From positions 2,790,001 through 2,854,000 of the forward strand of contig NZ_CP020046.1 of assembly GCF_002028405.1 (NCBI RefSeq): 64,000 nt of DNA, written 5' to 3'. A model generated the notes under the pieces. The model saw nothing but the letters and a program-made list of their open reading frames with translations. It was not told the DNA's origin and ran no database searches. The translations under genes were made by a program, and so were the position numbers. Below, one piece after another: positions 38,567 to 48,860 of this stretch (positions are counted from its first letter, which is position 1; each line of letters begins with the position of its first letter). This DNA comes from Thiomonas intermedia. GTDB taxonomy: Bacteria > Pseudomonadota > Gammaproteobacteria > Burkholderiales > Burkholderiaceae_C.

Positions 38567-40003
38567 TCACTCGGGATCGTGGCCGGCCGTGTCTTCGGTC
38601 TTGCTGCCGTCGGCGGGCTTTTTACGTCGGCGCCGTCGTTTGGACTTGCTCGCGGCGCTGGGCTGCGGGGCGGCGGCAAGCATTTCGTCGCGGCTTTCGG
38701 CATCGGCGAACTGGAAGGCTTCCCACCATTGCGCCAACTCCGGTTCGGCCTGGCCGCTGCGGGCGCGCAGGCTGAGGAAGTCGTAGGCGGCGCGGAATCG
38801 CGGATGCTCGACCAGACTATGGGCGTAGCGCGGTGTGCGGCGTTCGAAGCGCGATTGCAGCGACCAGATTTCACGCATGTCGGTGGCGATGCGGCGCTGG
38901 ATGGCCAGGCGTTCAGCCTGCGCGGCCAGCACCTCGTCGGCCGCCTGGTCGAGCGCCATGAGGGGGGCCGTGCCTTCGGCACGCAGCGCGTTCCACCGCT
39001 GTTCAACATCGTGCCAGAGCAGGCAGGCGAAGAGAAAGCTCGGGCTGGCAGTCTTGCCCTGGCCGATGCGGGCATCGGTGTCTTGCAGGGCATTCATGAT
39101 GAAACGCTCGCCTTCGGGCTTTTCAAGCACCGGGTCGAGCAGGGGCAGAAGGCCGTGATGCAGGCCCAGGCGCCGGAGTTGTTGCAGGGAGGCGACCGCA
39201 TGGCCGGTTTGCAGCAGCTTGATGGTCTCGTCGAACAGCCGGGCGGCGGGGACGTTGGCCAGCAGATCGGCGCTGGACGCGATCGGCTCCAGCGTGGCCG
39301 GATCGATCCCGAAGCCGAGCTTGGCGGCGAAGCGGGCGATGCGCAGCATTCGCACCGGGTCTTCGCGGTAGCGGGCGGCGGGGTCGCCGATCATGCGCAG
39401 GCGGCGCTCTTTCAGGTCTTTCATGCCCTGGTGGTAGTCGACCACCACGTCGCGGATCGGGTCGTAGTACAGCGCGTTGACGGTGAAGTCGCGGCGCTCG
39501 GCATCGTCGTCCAGCGTGCCCCAGACGTTGTCGCGCAGCACGCGGCCGCTGCTGTCCACCGCCAGGGTCTTGTCGGCCAGGGCGCGGCGCGAGGTGCGCT
39601 CGTTGCCGTCCACGGCCTCGGCGGCCTGCGCATCGTGCAAGGCGCGATAGGTGGAGACTTCGATGATGTCGCGGCCGTACATGACGTGCACGATGCGAAA
39701 GCGTCGGCCGATGATGAAGGCGCGCTTGAACAGCGGCTTGACCTGCTCGGGCGTGGCGTTGGTGGCGACGTCGAAGTCCTTGGGCTTGAGGCCCAGCAGC
39801 AGGTCACGCACCGCGCCGCCGACGATGTAGGCCTCGTAGCCGGCCTGCTGCAGGGTCTGCACGGTGTTGCGTGCGTTCTGCGAGAGGCGGTTGGCGTCGA
39901 TCTGGTGCTGCGCCCTGGGCAGGTCGCGGCGTTGGCCACGACGCTGCGGGGCGTCGTCGGCCTTGTTCGGGGTGAACAGGCGGCTGATGAATTTTCGGAT
40001 CAT
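38567..40003 (-). CDS. pcnB: Poly(A) polymerase I
   Basis: 478 residues from ATG 40003. Nucleotidyltransferase motif IVGGAVRDLLLG followed by DFDVATNATPEQV, HVMYG and RRDFTVNALYYD. The C-terminus is highly basic (KSKRRRRRKKPADG). Adds 3' poly(A) to RNA for turnover. Start overlaps the HAD gene stop by 4 bases; the open frame upstream of 40003 overlaps that gene and is not used. Confidence 0.95.
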   Translation of the reverse strand: MIRKFISRLFTPNKADDAPQRRGQRRDLPRAQHQIDANRLSQNARNTVQTLQQAGYEAYIVGGAVRDLLLGLKPKDFDVATNATPEQVKPLFKRAFIIGRRFRIVHVMYGRDIIEVSTYRALHDAQAAEAVDGNERTSRRALADKTLAVDSSGRVLRDNVWGTLDDDAERRDFTVNALYYDPIRDVVVDYHQGMKDLKERRLRMIGDPAARYREDPVRMLRIARFAAKLGFGIDPATLEPIASSADLLANVPAARLFDETIKLLQTGHAVASLQQLRRLGLHHGLLPLLDPVLEKPEGERFIMNALQDTDARIGQGKTASPSFLFACLLWHDVEQRWNALRAEGTAPLMALDQAADEVLAAQAERLAIQRRIATDMREIWSLQSRFERRTPRYAHSLVEHPRFRAAYDFLSLRARSGQAEPELAQWWEAFQFADAESRDEMLAAAPQPSAASKSKRRRRRKKPADGSKTEDTAGHDPE

Positions 40004-40671
40004 GTCAACAACTGAAGGGTGGGCCAGCCTTTTTCCAGCGCGATGGCGGCCAGCAAGGGGTCGGGGTGCACGACCACGGGGTGGGTCGCATGCTCGAGCA
40101 GGGGGCGATCGTTGATGGAGTCGCTGTAGAACCAGATCTGATCGAAATCCTTCCAGCCCAGGCCCTGCGCGGCCAGCCACTGCTCGGTGCGAATGATCTT
40201 GCCCTCGCGAAACGACGGCGTACCGATCCAGTTGCCGGTGTAGCGGCCCTGGCTGTCGCGCTCGAGATCGACCCCGATGAGATGTTCGACGCCGAAGACA
40301 TCGGCGATCGGACGGGTGACGAAGGTATTGGTTGCGGTCACGATGCAGCACAGATCGCCGGCCTCTTTGTGACGGCCGACGAGTTGCCGGGCGGCAGGCT
40401 GGATCTGCGGCATCACGACGTCACGCATGAAACCGGCTTGGGCGGCGTGCAGGGTTTCGAGATCCTTGCCGGCGATCGGTTGCAGGGCAAAGCGCAGATA
40501 GGCGGCAAGGTCGAGCGTGCCGGCCTTGTACTGGCGGTAGAACGACTCGTTCTGCTGGCGGTGCTGCTCCGCGTCGACCCACCCCAACTCGGCGAGGTAT
40601 TGCCCGAAGGCATGGTCGGAGTCGAAAGGAATCAGCGTGTTGTCGAGATCGAACAGGGCGAGCTTGCGCAT
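40000..40671 (-). CDS. HAD-IB family hydrolase (phosphoserine phosphatase-like)
   Basis: 223 residues. HAD motif I FDLDNTLIPFD, motif II ITATN and motif IV FYSDSINDRPLL. Members near pcnB/hda are annotated as SerB-like or histidinol-phosphate phosphatase-like; no serine-biosynthesis neighbour supports a specific assignment. Overlaps pcnB by 4 bases. Confidence 0.9.
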   Translation of the reverse strand: MRKLALFDLDNTLIPFDSDHAFGQYLAELGWVDAEQHRQQNESFYRQYKAGTLDLAAYLRFALQPIAGKDLETLHAAQAGFMRDVVMPQIQPAARQLVGRHKEAGDLCCIVTATNTFVTRPIADVFGVEHLIGVDLERDSQGRYTGNWIGTPSFREGKIIRTEQWLAAQGLGWKDFDQIWFYSDSINDRPLLEHATHPVVVHPDPLLAAIALEKGWPTLQLLT

Positions 40672-40698
40672 GGAAAAGAGGGTCGGGGTCGGGAAGGC

Positions 40699-41487
40699 TC
40701 AGCCGGGAACCGATTCGGGCGCCGCAGTGCGCAGCAGCTGCGGCTGTTCGGCCAGGAGCGATTTGAGCAGAGGCACGGTGGCCGGACGCTGAGCAGCCAG
40801 AGCATAGCGGTCAAACGCGGCCATCAGCCGGGCCAGTTGCGACAGGTCGCGGCTCAGGTGGGTCTGCATGTAGTGCAGCAGTTCGGGGCTGAGGGTGTAG
40901 CCGCGGTCGTGTGCCAGACGCTGCAGCACGCGGGCGCGGGCGTCGTCGTCGGGGGCGGTCAGGCGCAGCGCCAATCCCCAGCCCAGGCGGGTGCGCAGGT
41001 CGGCGCGCAGCGGCAGCACCGCAGGGGCCGCATGGCCGCTGGCGAGAAACGCGAGGTCGGCCGAACGGGCCGCGTTGTAGAGCCCGAACACCCAGTCCTG
41101 CTGCCAGTCGGTGAGGGTTTGGGCATCGTCCACGGCCAATAAACCGCCAGGGTGCTGGGCCAGGAGGTCGTTGACGTCGGGCCAGGCGGAGGCCGGCGTT
41201 TGCGGGGTGAGCAGAAGAGCCCACCGGCCGTGCTTTTGCATCGCGTGGCAGGCGGCCCAAAGCAGGTGGCTTTTGCCACTGCCGGTGTCGCCCCACAGGT
41301 AGAGCGCGGCGTGATGCCGCTGTTGCAGCAGATCCTGCAGGGCTTGCAGCGCCAGCGCGTTGTCGGTCTGGCCACCGATGTCGAAGTTCTCGAAGCTGCG
41401 ATCGTCCTCCCAGTCCAGGGGCAGGATTTGCTGGCGACCGGCCGGCCGGAGTGCCGCAGTGGACGAGGGACGCTGGGTCGAAGTCAT
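40699..41487 (-). CDS. hda: DnaA regulatory inactivator Hda
   Basis: 262 residues. AAA+ domain with Walker A GDTGSGKSHLLWAA and Walker B LLAVDDAQ, homologous to DnaA domain III. Residues about 19-25 (QQILPLD) resemble the beta-clamp-binding motif through which Hda contacts DnaN. Drives inactivation of DnaA-ATP after initiation. Between perM (3-base gap) and the HAD gene. Confidence 0.92.
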   Translation of the reverse strand: MTSTQRPSSTAALRPAGRQQILPLDWEDDRSFENFDIGGQTDNALALQALQDLLQQRHHAALYLWGDTGSGKSHLLWAACHAMQKHGRWALLLTPQTPASAWPDVNDLLAQHPGGLLAVDDAQTLTDWQQDWVFGLYNAARSADLAFLASGHAAPAVLPLRADLRTRLGWGLALRLTAPDDDARARVLQRLAHDRGYTLSPELLHYMQTHLSRDLSQLARLMAAFDRYALAAQRPATVPLLKSLLAEQPQLLRTAAPESVPG

Positions 41488-41490
41488 GGG

Positions 41491-42549
41491 TCAGTTGAAC
41501 AACGCGCTCTCGCGGTACCAGGCCAGCAGGCGGCGCGCCACGACCAGCAGCACGGCGCCTGCGGGCAGGGCCAGCAGAATGCCCCAGAAGCCGAACAGGG
41601 TGCCAAAGGCAAGCAGAATGAAAATGACCAGCAGGGGATGCAGACCGATGCTCTCGCCAACGAATTTCGGTGTGACGTAGAGGCTTTCGATCAATTGGCC
41701 GATGCCGTAGACGATGGCCACGGCAATCACCCCGTACCAGCTCAGGAATTGCAGCGCGCCCGCGATCAACGCCAGCAACAGCCCAAGTCCGAATCCGACG
41801 TAAGGGACGAAGACCGCCAGCCCCGTGAAGATGCCCACGGGCAGGGCCAGACTGAATCCGGCAATCACCAGGCCGAGGGAGTAATAGAACGCCAGGATCA
41901 GCATGACCAGCAACTGGCCGCGCAAGTACTGACCGAGGATGACGTCGCAGTCGTGGAAAAAAAGCAAGACGGCGTCGCGGTGTTTGGGCGGAATCAGGCT
42001 GCGCACCCGCGCCAGTGTCGGTTCCCAGTCGAGCAGCAGGTAGAAGGCCACGACCGGAATCAGCGCAAGATTGCCAAGCAGCACCAACAGGCCCATCCCG
42101 CCGGTGCCAGCCGAGCGCAGCAGCAGCGCGGCCCAGTCTTCGCCGTGGGCCGACAGAAACTTCGTCAGCGTCTGCTGCACGCTGGCGGTGTCGAACTGCA
42201 CATGAATGTCGAAACGCGCCAGCAATGGGGTGCCCCAGTTGATGATGGCCTGGAGCAGCAAGGGAAATTTTTCCCGGATCAGCGGCACGATCTGGCTGAC
42301 CACCGGAACGAGCAGCAGAAACAGGCCGACGAACAGGCCGATGGCCAGGATGAGCGCCACGGCGGCCCCCAGTGCCCGCGGAATGCGCCGCCGCTTGAGG
42401 CGTTCGACGAGCGGGTGCAACACATACGCCAGCGTCAGTCCCACGAGAAAGGGCATCAGGATGCTGCCAAGCAGCCAGATCAGCCACAGCGCGACAAGGG
42501 CGATGCCAAGCCAGAGGAGGGCATTCTTGACGGGAGGGGTCAGGAGCAT
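41491..42549 (-). CDS. AI-2E/PerM family transporter
   Basis: 352 residues from ATG 42549 (a GTG at 42642 would add 31 residues of non-membrane sequence). Seven to eight membrane segments in the PerM arrangement, with YVLHPLVERLKRRRIPR and the long central amphipathic region. The family includes proposed AI-2 exporters and sodium/proton antiporters; substrate not assigned. Commonly located next to hda and purM as here. Confidence 0.88.
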   Translation of the reverse strand: MLLTPPVKNALLWLGIALVALWLIWLLGSILMPFLVGLTLAYVLHPLVERLKRRRIPRALGAAVALILAIGLFVGLFLLLVPVVSQIVPLIREKFPLLLQAIINWGTPLLARFDIHVQFDTASVQQTLTKFLSAHGEDWAALLLRSAGTGGMGLLVLLGNLALIPVVAFYLLLDWEPTLARVRSLIPPKHRDAVLLFFHDCDVILGQYLRGQLLVMLILAFYYSLGLVIAGFSLALPVGIFTGLAVFVPYVGFGLGLLLALIAGALQFLSWYGVIAVAIVYGIGQLIESLYVTPKFVGESIGLHPLLVIFILLAFGTLFGFWGILLALPAGAVLLVVARRLLAWYRESALFN

Positions 42550-42658
42550 GAGGGCGATCGGAACGTCGGGGGAAGAGGCTTGCGCAACGGCGCCAGCGTC
42601 GGGGTGCTGCAGGAGGCGCAGGTGCGCACTCGATAAAATCACGGCCTTGTCATTTTAT

Positions 42659-42686
42659 GCGGGAGGGTGCCGCGGCACCCTCCCGC
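42659..42686. repeat. Perfect 28-bp palindrome in the perM/purM divergent region
   Basis: GCGGGAGGGTGCCG followed by its exact reverse complement, no spacer. It is about 67 bases before purM and about 110 before perM (ATG start). No T-tract follows in either direction, so termination is unlikely; operator or cruciform-forming repeat are the options. Confidence 0.7.
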
Positions 42687-42752
42687 GCCGCCCGCCCTTT
42701 GCGCCAGGATTTGAAGTCCTCGCGCTTTCATCTCTTCACTCTGCTGCCCATC

Positions 42753-43796
<1,044 letters not shown>

Positions 43797-43805
43797 AACC
43801 GGGCT

Positions 43806-45323
43806 TTACTGAAACGCCACTTCGTCGAAGCTGCGCAGCTTGCGGCTGTGCAGGCGTCCCATGGTCTGTTGACGCAGCCGCGCGATGGCGCGCAGGCCGA
43901 TGCGCAGATGCTGCTCGACTTGCTGGCGATAGAACTGGTCGGCCATGCCCGGCAGCTTGAGTTCGCCGTGTAGCGGCTTGTCGCTCACACACAGCAGCGT
44001 GCCATAGGGCACGCGGAAGCGAAAACCGTTGGCGGCCACGGTGGCGCTTTCCATGTCGAGCGCGATGGCGCGGCTCTGGCTGAAGCGCCGGTCCGGCCCG
44101 GGGTAGGGCAGCAATTCCCAATTGCGGTTGTCGGTGCTGGCCACCGTTCCGGTGCGCAGCACGCGCTTGAGTTCGTAGCCATGCAACTGGGTGATGTCGG
44201 CCACGGCGCCTTCGAGCGCCTGCTGCACCTCGGCCAGCGGCGGAATGGGCACCCACAGCGGCAGTTCCTCGTCGAGCACATGGTCTTCGCGCACATAGCC
44301 GTGCGCCAGCACATAGTCGCCCAGCCTTTGTGAATTGCGCAATCCGGCGCAGTGGCCGAGCATGATCCAGGCATGGGGGCGCAGCACGGCGATGTGATCG
44401 GTGATGTTCTTCGCATTGGCGGGGCCGACGCCGATGTTGACCAGGGTGATGCCGCCGTGGCCCGGCATGATGAGGTGATACGCCGGCATCTGGGGCAGCC
44501 GGGTGGAGGCATGCCCCTCGGTCCATGCGGGGCTCTGTGGGGTGGCCCGATGGGTGATGAGGTTGCCGGGTTCGACGAATGCCGTGTAGGGCACGTCGTC
44601 GTCTGACGCAGTCCCGGGGGCCCGGTCCATCAGGGCATGCGCCATGCGGACGAACTCGTCGACGTAGAACTGGTAGTTGGTGAACAGCACGAAATTCTGG
44701 AAATGTTCGGGCGCGGTGCCGGTGTAGTGCTGCAGGCGGTGCAGCGAGTAGTCGACGCGCGGCGCGGTGAACAGGGCCAGCGGCATGGGTTGCCCGTCCG
44801 GCGTTTCGTGCGTGCCGTTGGCGATGCCGTCGTCCATCGCGGCCAGATCGGGCAGGTCGAAGATGTCGCGCAACTGTTGGCGCTGTTCCAGGCTGAGATG
44901 ACCCTCGACGTGGGCCTGGCCAGCGAAGCTGAAATGCAGCGGAATCGGCTGTTCGCCCACGCCGATTTCCAGCGCAACCCCATGGTTGTCGAGCAGCAAC
45001 TGGAACTGGGCCCGGATGTAGTCGGCAAACAGCTCAGGCCGGGTGAGCGAGGTCTCGTAAACGCCGGGCGCGGCGACGAAGCCGTAGGCAAGCCGGGAGT
45101 CGGGGCGCACCACGCTGGCTATCCTCACCCGTACCACGGGATAGCAGGCGCGCACCCGCCCGGACGGCAAGGTTCCCGCGATGAACTCGGCCAGCTTGTC
45201 GCGCAGGTGGGCGATGGCGGCGGCATAGATGGCCTGGACCTGGTCCAGCGCGGCTTGCGGATCGCTGAAGATGGCGTCGGCGACTGGGGCGGGGCAATGC
45301 AGGGCTTGAGGACGGTGGGACAT
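43806..45323 (-). CDS. amn: AMP nucleosidase
   Basis: 505 residues from ATG 45323. N-terminal AMP nucleosidase-specific domain (VRIASVVRPDSRLAYGF) and C-terminal phosphorylase-like domain with NIGVGPANAKNITDHIAVLRP and ALDMESATVAANGFRF. Splits AMP to adenine and ribose 5-phosphate. The long open frame upstream of 45323 runs antisense to lapA and is not coding. Confidence 0.95.
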   Translation of the reverse strand: MSHRPQALHCPAPVADAIFSDPQAALDQVQAIYAAAIAHLRDKLAEFIAGTLPSGRVRACYPVVRVRIASVVRPDSRLAYGFVAAPGVYETSLTRPELFADYIRAQFQLLLDNHGVALEIGVGEQPIPLHFSFAGQAHVEGHLSLEQRQQLRDIFDLPDLAAMDDGIANGTHETPDGQPMPLALFTAPRVDYSLHRLQHYTGTAPEHFQNFVLFTNYQFYVDEFVRMAHALMDRAPGTASDDDVPYTAFVEPGNLITHRATPQSPAWTEGHASTRLPQMPAYHLIMPGHGGITLVNIGVGPANAKNITDHIAVLRPHAWIMLGHCAGLRNSQRLGDYVLAHGYVREDHVLDEELPLWVPIPPLAEVQQALEGAVADITQLHGYELKRVLRTGTVASTDNRNWELLPYPGPDRRFSQSRAIALDMESATVAANGFRFRVPYGTLLCVSDKPLHGELKLPGMADQFYRQQVEQHLRIGLRAIARLRQQTMGRLHSRKLRSFDEVAFQ

Positions 45324-45444
45324 GATGCGGATTGGGATGGAACGATGCGCCCTATTGTCCACCCGGCGTTTTTCACGGCATCTGAGGGTGCCGCGAGAGG
45401 GAATGCAATATGCTTGACGGATTCCCCGTTTCGAATCCGTTTTC

Positions 45445-45765
45445 ATGCGCATCCTGAGCTGGTTTTTGCGGCTGATCGTCTTCCTGCTCCTGTTCGGCCT
45501 GGCGCTGAACAATCTGGAGCCGGTCACGCTGCACCTGCTGTTCGGCACCGAGTGGCGCACGCCCATGATCGTGCTCCTGCTGGTGGTTTTTGTCTTGGGC
45601 GCCGTGCTGGGCGTACTGGCGCTGCTGCCGTCGTGGTTGCGGCATCGCAGGCGCGGCAAGGTGGCGCGCAACGGCGAAGCGGCGCCGACGGCAGCAGTCG
45701 CCACCCCGACGGCGCAGACGGACTTCCCGCAGCATCCGATCGACAGGCCCATCGATGGAGTTTGA
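45445..45765 (+). CDS. lapA: LapA family membrane protein
   Basis: 106 residues, two membrane segments (about residues 4-24 and 41-62), DUF1049 pattern LFGLALNNLEPVTLHLLFG, then a basic and Ala/Pro-rich tail. LapA works with LapB in controlling lipopolysaccharide assembly. Overlaps lapB by 11 bases. Confidence 0.9.
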   Translation: MRILSWFLRLIVFLLLFGLALNNLEPVTLHLLFGTEWRTPMIVLLLVVFVLGAVLGVLALLPSWLRHRRRGKVARNGEAAPTAAVATPTAQTDFPQHPIDRPIDGV

Positions 45766-46927
45766 TCTCTGGTGGCTGCTCGTCCTGCCCTTGATGTTCG
45801 CGCTGGGGTGGCTGGCGTCGCGGGTGGATTTGAGGCAGGTGGGCAAGGAGCGCGCCCTGCGACGCGATGCGCCTCAGGCCTACTACCGCGGCCTCAATCA
45901 CCTGCTCAACGAACAGCAGGACAAGGCGATCGACGCCTTCATCGAAGCCATGACGGCCGACCCCGATACCGTTGATCTGCATTTCGCGCTGGGCAATCTG
46001 TTTCGCCGCCGCGGCGAGTACGAGCGTGCGGTCCGGGTGCATCAGAATCTGCTGGCCCGGGCCGATCTGCCGCGCGAGGCGCGTGAGCGCGCCCAGCTCG
46101 CTCTGGCTCAGGACTTTTTCAAGGCCGGGCTGCTCGACCGCGCCGAGACCGCCTATGAAGACCTGCGACGCAGCGTCTATGCCTCGCAGGCCCTGACGTC
46201 GCTGCTGCAGATCAGCGAGCGCACGCAGGACTGGAACAAGGCCATCGCCCGTGCCGGCGAACTCGAGCTGCGCGCCACCGGAACCTATCAGCGTCAGATC
46301 GCGCAGTACTGGTGCGAGCTGGCGGCGCAGCATCAGGCGGCTGGACGTGAACCCGATGCCCAGCAGGCACTGGACGCGGCCCTGCAGGCATCGCCCCAGG
46401 GCGTTCGCCCCAGGATGTTGCGGGCGCAGTGGGCGCAGCAACGGGGCGATTTGGCGCTGGCCCTGCAGAGCCTGGAGTCCATCGATCTGGTCCAGCCCGA
46501 ATTCGTCGCCCTGGCCGCGGTGCAGATCGCGCAGCTCCGCCAGCAACTCGGGCAGGTGCAGGAGGGGCTGGCGTGGTTGCGTCAGCGGCTGGAGCAGACG
46601 CCAGCCATCGACCTGCTCGACGCCGTGCTGCTGCTCGACCCGGATCCGGCATCCCGGGCGCGCTGTGCCCAGGGCTACCTGCAGTCGCATCGCAGCCTAC
46701 TGGCGCTCAAGCGCGTGCTCGAACATCCCACGCCCGGTGCCCTGGTGCCCGAGGTGGCAACGGCCATGCAGGGCGCGGTGGACAATGCCTTGCGCAGCCG
46801 TCAGCGCTATCGCTGTGCGGCATGCGGGTTCGAGGCGCGGCAATACTTCTGGCACTGTCCAGGCTGTCAGGGCTGGGAGACTTACCCGCCGCGTCGCCTG
46901 GAGGAACTCTCCCTTCTTGGATCATGA
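45755..46927 (+). CDS. lapB: Lipopolysaccharide assembly protein LapB (YciM)
   Basis: 390 residues. N-terminal membrane anchor (about residues 3-20) followed by GLNHLLNEQQDKAIDAFIEA and a series of TPRs, ending with a rubredoxin-type metal ribbon YRCAACGF ... HCPGCQGWETY. LapB regulates LpxC turnover. Start inside the lapA end; its stop overlaps hldA by 4 bases. Confidence 0.95.
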   Translation: MEFDLWWLLVLPLMFALGWLASRVDLRQVGKERALRRDAPQAYYRGLNHLLNEQQDKAIDAFIEAMTADPDTVDLHFALGNLFRRRGEYERAVRVHQNLLARADLPREARERAQLALAQDFFKAGLLDRAETAYEDLRRSVYASQALTSLLQISERTQDWNKAIARAGELELRATGTYQRQIAQYWCELAAQHQAAGREPDAQQALDAALQASPQGVRPRMLRAQWAQQRGDLALALQSLESIDLVQPEFVALAAVQIAQLRQQLGQVQEGLAWLRQRLEQTPAIDLLDAVLLLDPDPASRARCAQGYLQSHRSLLALKRVLEHPTPGALVPEVATAMQGAVDNALRSRQRYRCAACGFEARQYFWHCPGCQGWETYPPRRLEELSLLGS

Positions 46928-47853
46928 ACGCTGAACAACTCGCTCAATCCCGCGTCCTCATCGTGGGCGACGTCATGCTCGACCGGTACTGGTTCGGCGC
47001 CGTCGATCGCATTTCTCCGGAAGCGCCGGTGCCTGTGGTGCGCGTGCAGCGCGATGAAGACCGCGTGGGCGGCGCCGCCAACGTCGCGCTCAATGCTGCC
47101 GTGCTCGGTGCGCAGGCCACCTTGCTTTCCGTGGTCGGCGCCGACGAGCCGGGCCGCAAGCTGATCACCCTGCTGGTCGACACCCCCATCCGCAACGCCA
47201 TGCGGCAGGACCCTACGCTCAAGACCACGGTCAAGCTCAGGGTGGTGTCCCGCCAGCAGCAACTCATCCGCCTGGACTTCGAGCAGAAGCCCGACCATGA
47301 GGTGCTCGCAGCGATGATGGAACGCTACGAACAGGAGTTGGCCTTCCACGACGTGGTGCTGCTGTCCGACTACGGCAAGGGCGGCCTGGAACACCTCGAT
47401 CAGATGATGAATCTGGCGCGTACCCAGGGCAAGACCATTCTGGTCGATCCCAAGGGGCGCGACTACAGCCGCTACGCCGGCGCCACCCTGCTGACGCCCA
47501 ACCGCGCCGAACTCGCGCAAGTGGTGGGCGACTGGGGCAGCGAAGACGATCTCACCGCGCGGGCCCAGGGGCTGCGCCGGAAACTCAGTCTCAAGGCGCT
47601 GCTGCTGACGCGATCGGAAGAAGGCATGAGCCTCTACACCGAGGCGGGCGAACTGCACATTCCGACCGAGGCCAAAGAGGTGTACGACGTCTCGGGTGCG
47701 GGCGACACCGTGATTGCCACGGTGGCGGTGATGCTCGGCGCGGGGCTTTCCATGGAAGACGCCGTGCGCACGGCCAACCGCGCGGCCGGCATCGTGGTCG
47801 GCAAGCTGGGCACCGCCAGCGTGACGCCGAAGGAACTCTGGGGGCAGGCATGA
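46924..47853 (+). CDS. hldA: D-glycero-beta-D-manno-heptose-7-phosphate kinase
   Basis: 309 residues, PfkB-family kinase. [32 protein letters not shown] and catalytic SGAGDTVIA motifs. This is the stand-alone kinase half of HldE (RfaE1 type); no adenylyltransferase half follows, so the second activity must be elsewhere. Overlaps both neighbours by 4 bases. LPS core heptose synthesis. Confidence 0.95.
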   Translation: MNAEQLAQSRVLIVGDVMLDRYWFGAVDRISPEAPVPVVRVQRDEDRVGGAANVALNAAVLGAQATLLSVVGADEPGRKLITLLVDTPIRNAMRQDPTLKTTVKLRVVSRQQQLIRLDFEQKPDHEVLAAMMERYEQELAFHDVVLLSDYGKGGLEHLDQMMNLARTQGKTILVDPKGRDYSRYAGATLLTPNRAELAQVVGDWGSEDDLTARAQGLRRKLSLKALLLTRSEEGMSLYTEAGELHIPTEAKEVYDVSGAGDTVIATVAVMLGAGLSMEDAVRTANRAAGIVVGKLGTASVTPKELWGQA

Positions 47854-48851
47854 GAGTCATCGTCACCGGCGCGGCCGGATTCATCGGCAGCAACATCGTC
47901 AAAGGACTCAACGCGCGCGGCATCACGGACGTGATCGCGGTGGACAACCTGACCCGCGGCGACAAGTTCCACAACCTGGTCGACCTGCAGATCTGCGATT
48001 ACATCGACAAGACGGTGTTTTTCGAGCGATTCGCCAACGGCCACTACGGCAAGGTCGAGGCCGTGTTTCACGAGGGCGCCTGTTCCGACACGATGGAACA
48101 CGATGGCCGCTACATGCTCGACAACAACTACCGCGCGAGCAAGACCTTGCTTGACGCCGGCCAGAAGCAGGGGGTGCGATTGCTCTATGCCTCCAGCGCC
48201 GCCACCTATGGCGCCAGCAGCGTGTTTCGCGAGTCGCCCGAGTTCGAGCGCCCGCTCAACGTCTACGGCTATTCCAAGCTGCTGTTCGATCAGGTGGTGC
48301 GGCGCGTTCTGCCCCACGCCACCACGCAGATCGCGGGCTTCCGCTATTTCAACGTCTATGGGCCGCGCGAACAGCACAAGGGACGCATGGCGTCCGTGGC
48401 CTTTCATCACTTCAACCAGTACCGCGAACACGGCCAGGTCAAGCTGTTCGGTGAATATCAAGGCTACGGCCCCGGTTTGCAGGAGCGCGATTTCGTCTGG
48501 ATCGACGACGTCGTCGCCGTCAACCTCTGGTTCTTCGATCACCCCGGCAAAAGCGGCATCTTCAATCTGGGTTCGGGCCGCGCCCAGCCGTTCAACGATG
48601 TGGCGTGCGCCGTGGTCAACACCTTGCGCCTGGAGACCGGCCGTGCGGCCCTGGGCCTGGCGGAATTGGTGGAATCGGGCGAGATTGCCTACATCCCGTT
48701 CCCCGATGCGCTGGTGGGCAAATACCAGTGCCACACCCAGGCCGACCTCAGTCATTTGCGGGCAGCGGGCTGCACCCACCACTTCGCCACGGTGGAAGAG
48801 GGCACGGCCGCGTATGTGCGCGCCTTGAGCGCCGCGGCAGGGCAGCCCTAA
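47850..48851 (+). CDS. hldD: ADP-L-glycero-D-manno-heptose 6-epimerase
   Basis: 333 residues, short-chain dehydrogenase fold with [11 protein letters not shown] (NADP-binding), [12 protein letters not shown] and the YGYSK catalytic Tyr/Lys. Produces the LPS precursor ADP-L-heptose. Last gene of lapA-lapB-hldA-hldD; convergent with the MFS gene. Confidence 0.96.
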   Translation: MRVIVTGAAGFIGSNIVKGLNARGITDVIAVDNLTRGDKFHNLVDLQICDYIDKTVFFERFANGHYGKVEAVFHEGACSDTMEHDGRYMLDNNYRASKTLLDAGQKQGVRLLYASSAATYGASSVFRESPEFERPLNVYGYSKLLFDQVVRRVLPHATTQIAGFRYFNVYGPREQHKGRMASVAFHHFNQYREHGQVKLFGEYQGYGPGLQERDFVWIDDVVAVNLWFFDHPGKSGIFNLGSGRAQPFNDVACAVVNTLRLETGRAALGLAELVESGEIAYIPFPDALVGKYQCHTQADLSHLRAAGCTHHFATVEEGTAAYVRALSAAAGQP

Positions 48852-48860
48852 GGCGTTGCA

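Noticed and set aside
40000-40671. Phosphoserine phosphatase SerB
   Set aside because: Motifs only support the HAD-IB family; the gene lacks SerB-specific context, so a specific name was not given.
42659-42686. Intrinsic terminator
   Set aside because: Perfect palindrome without loop or T-tract and located upstream of both divergent genes.
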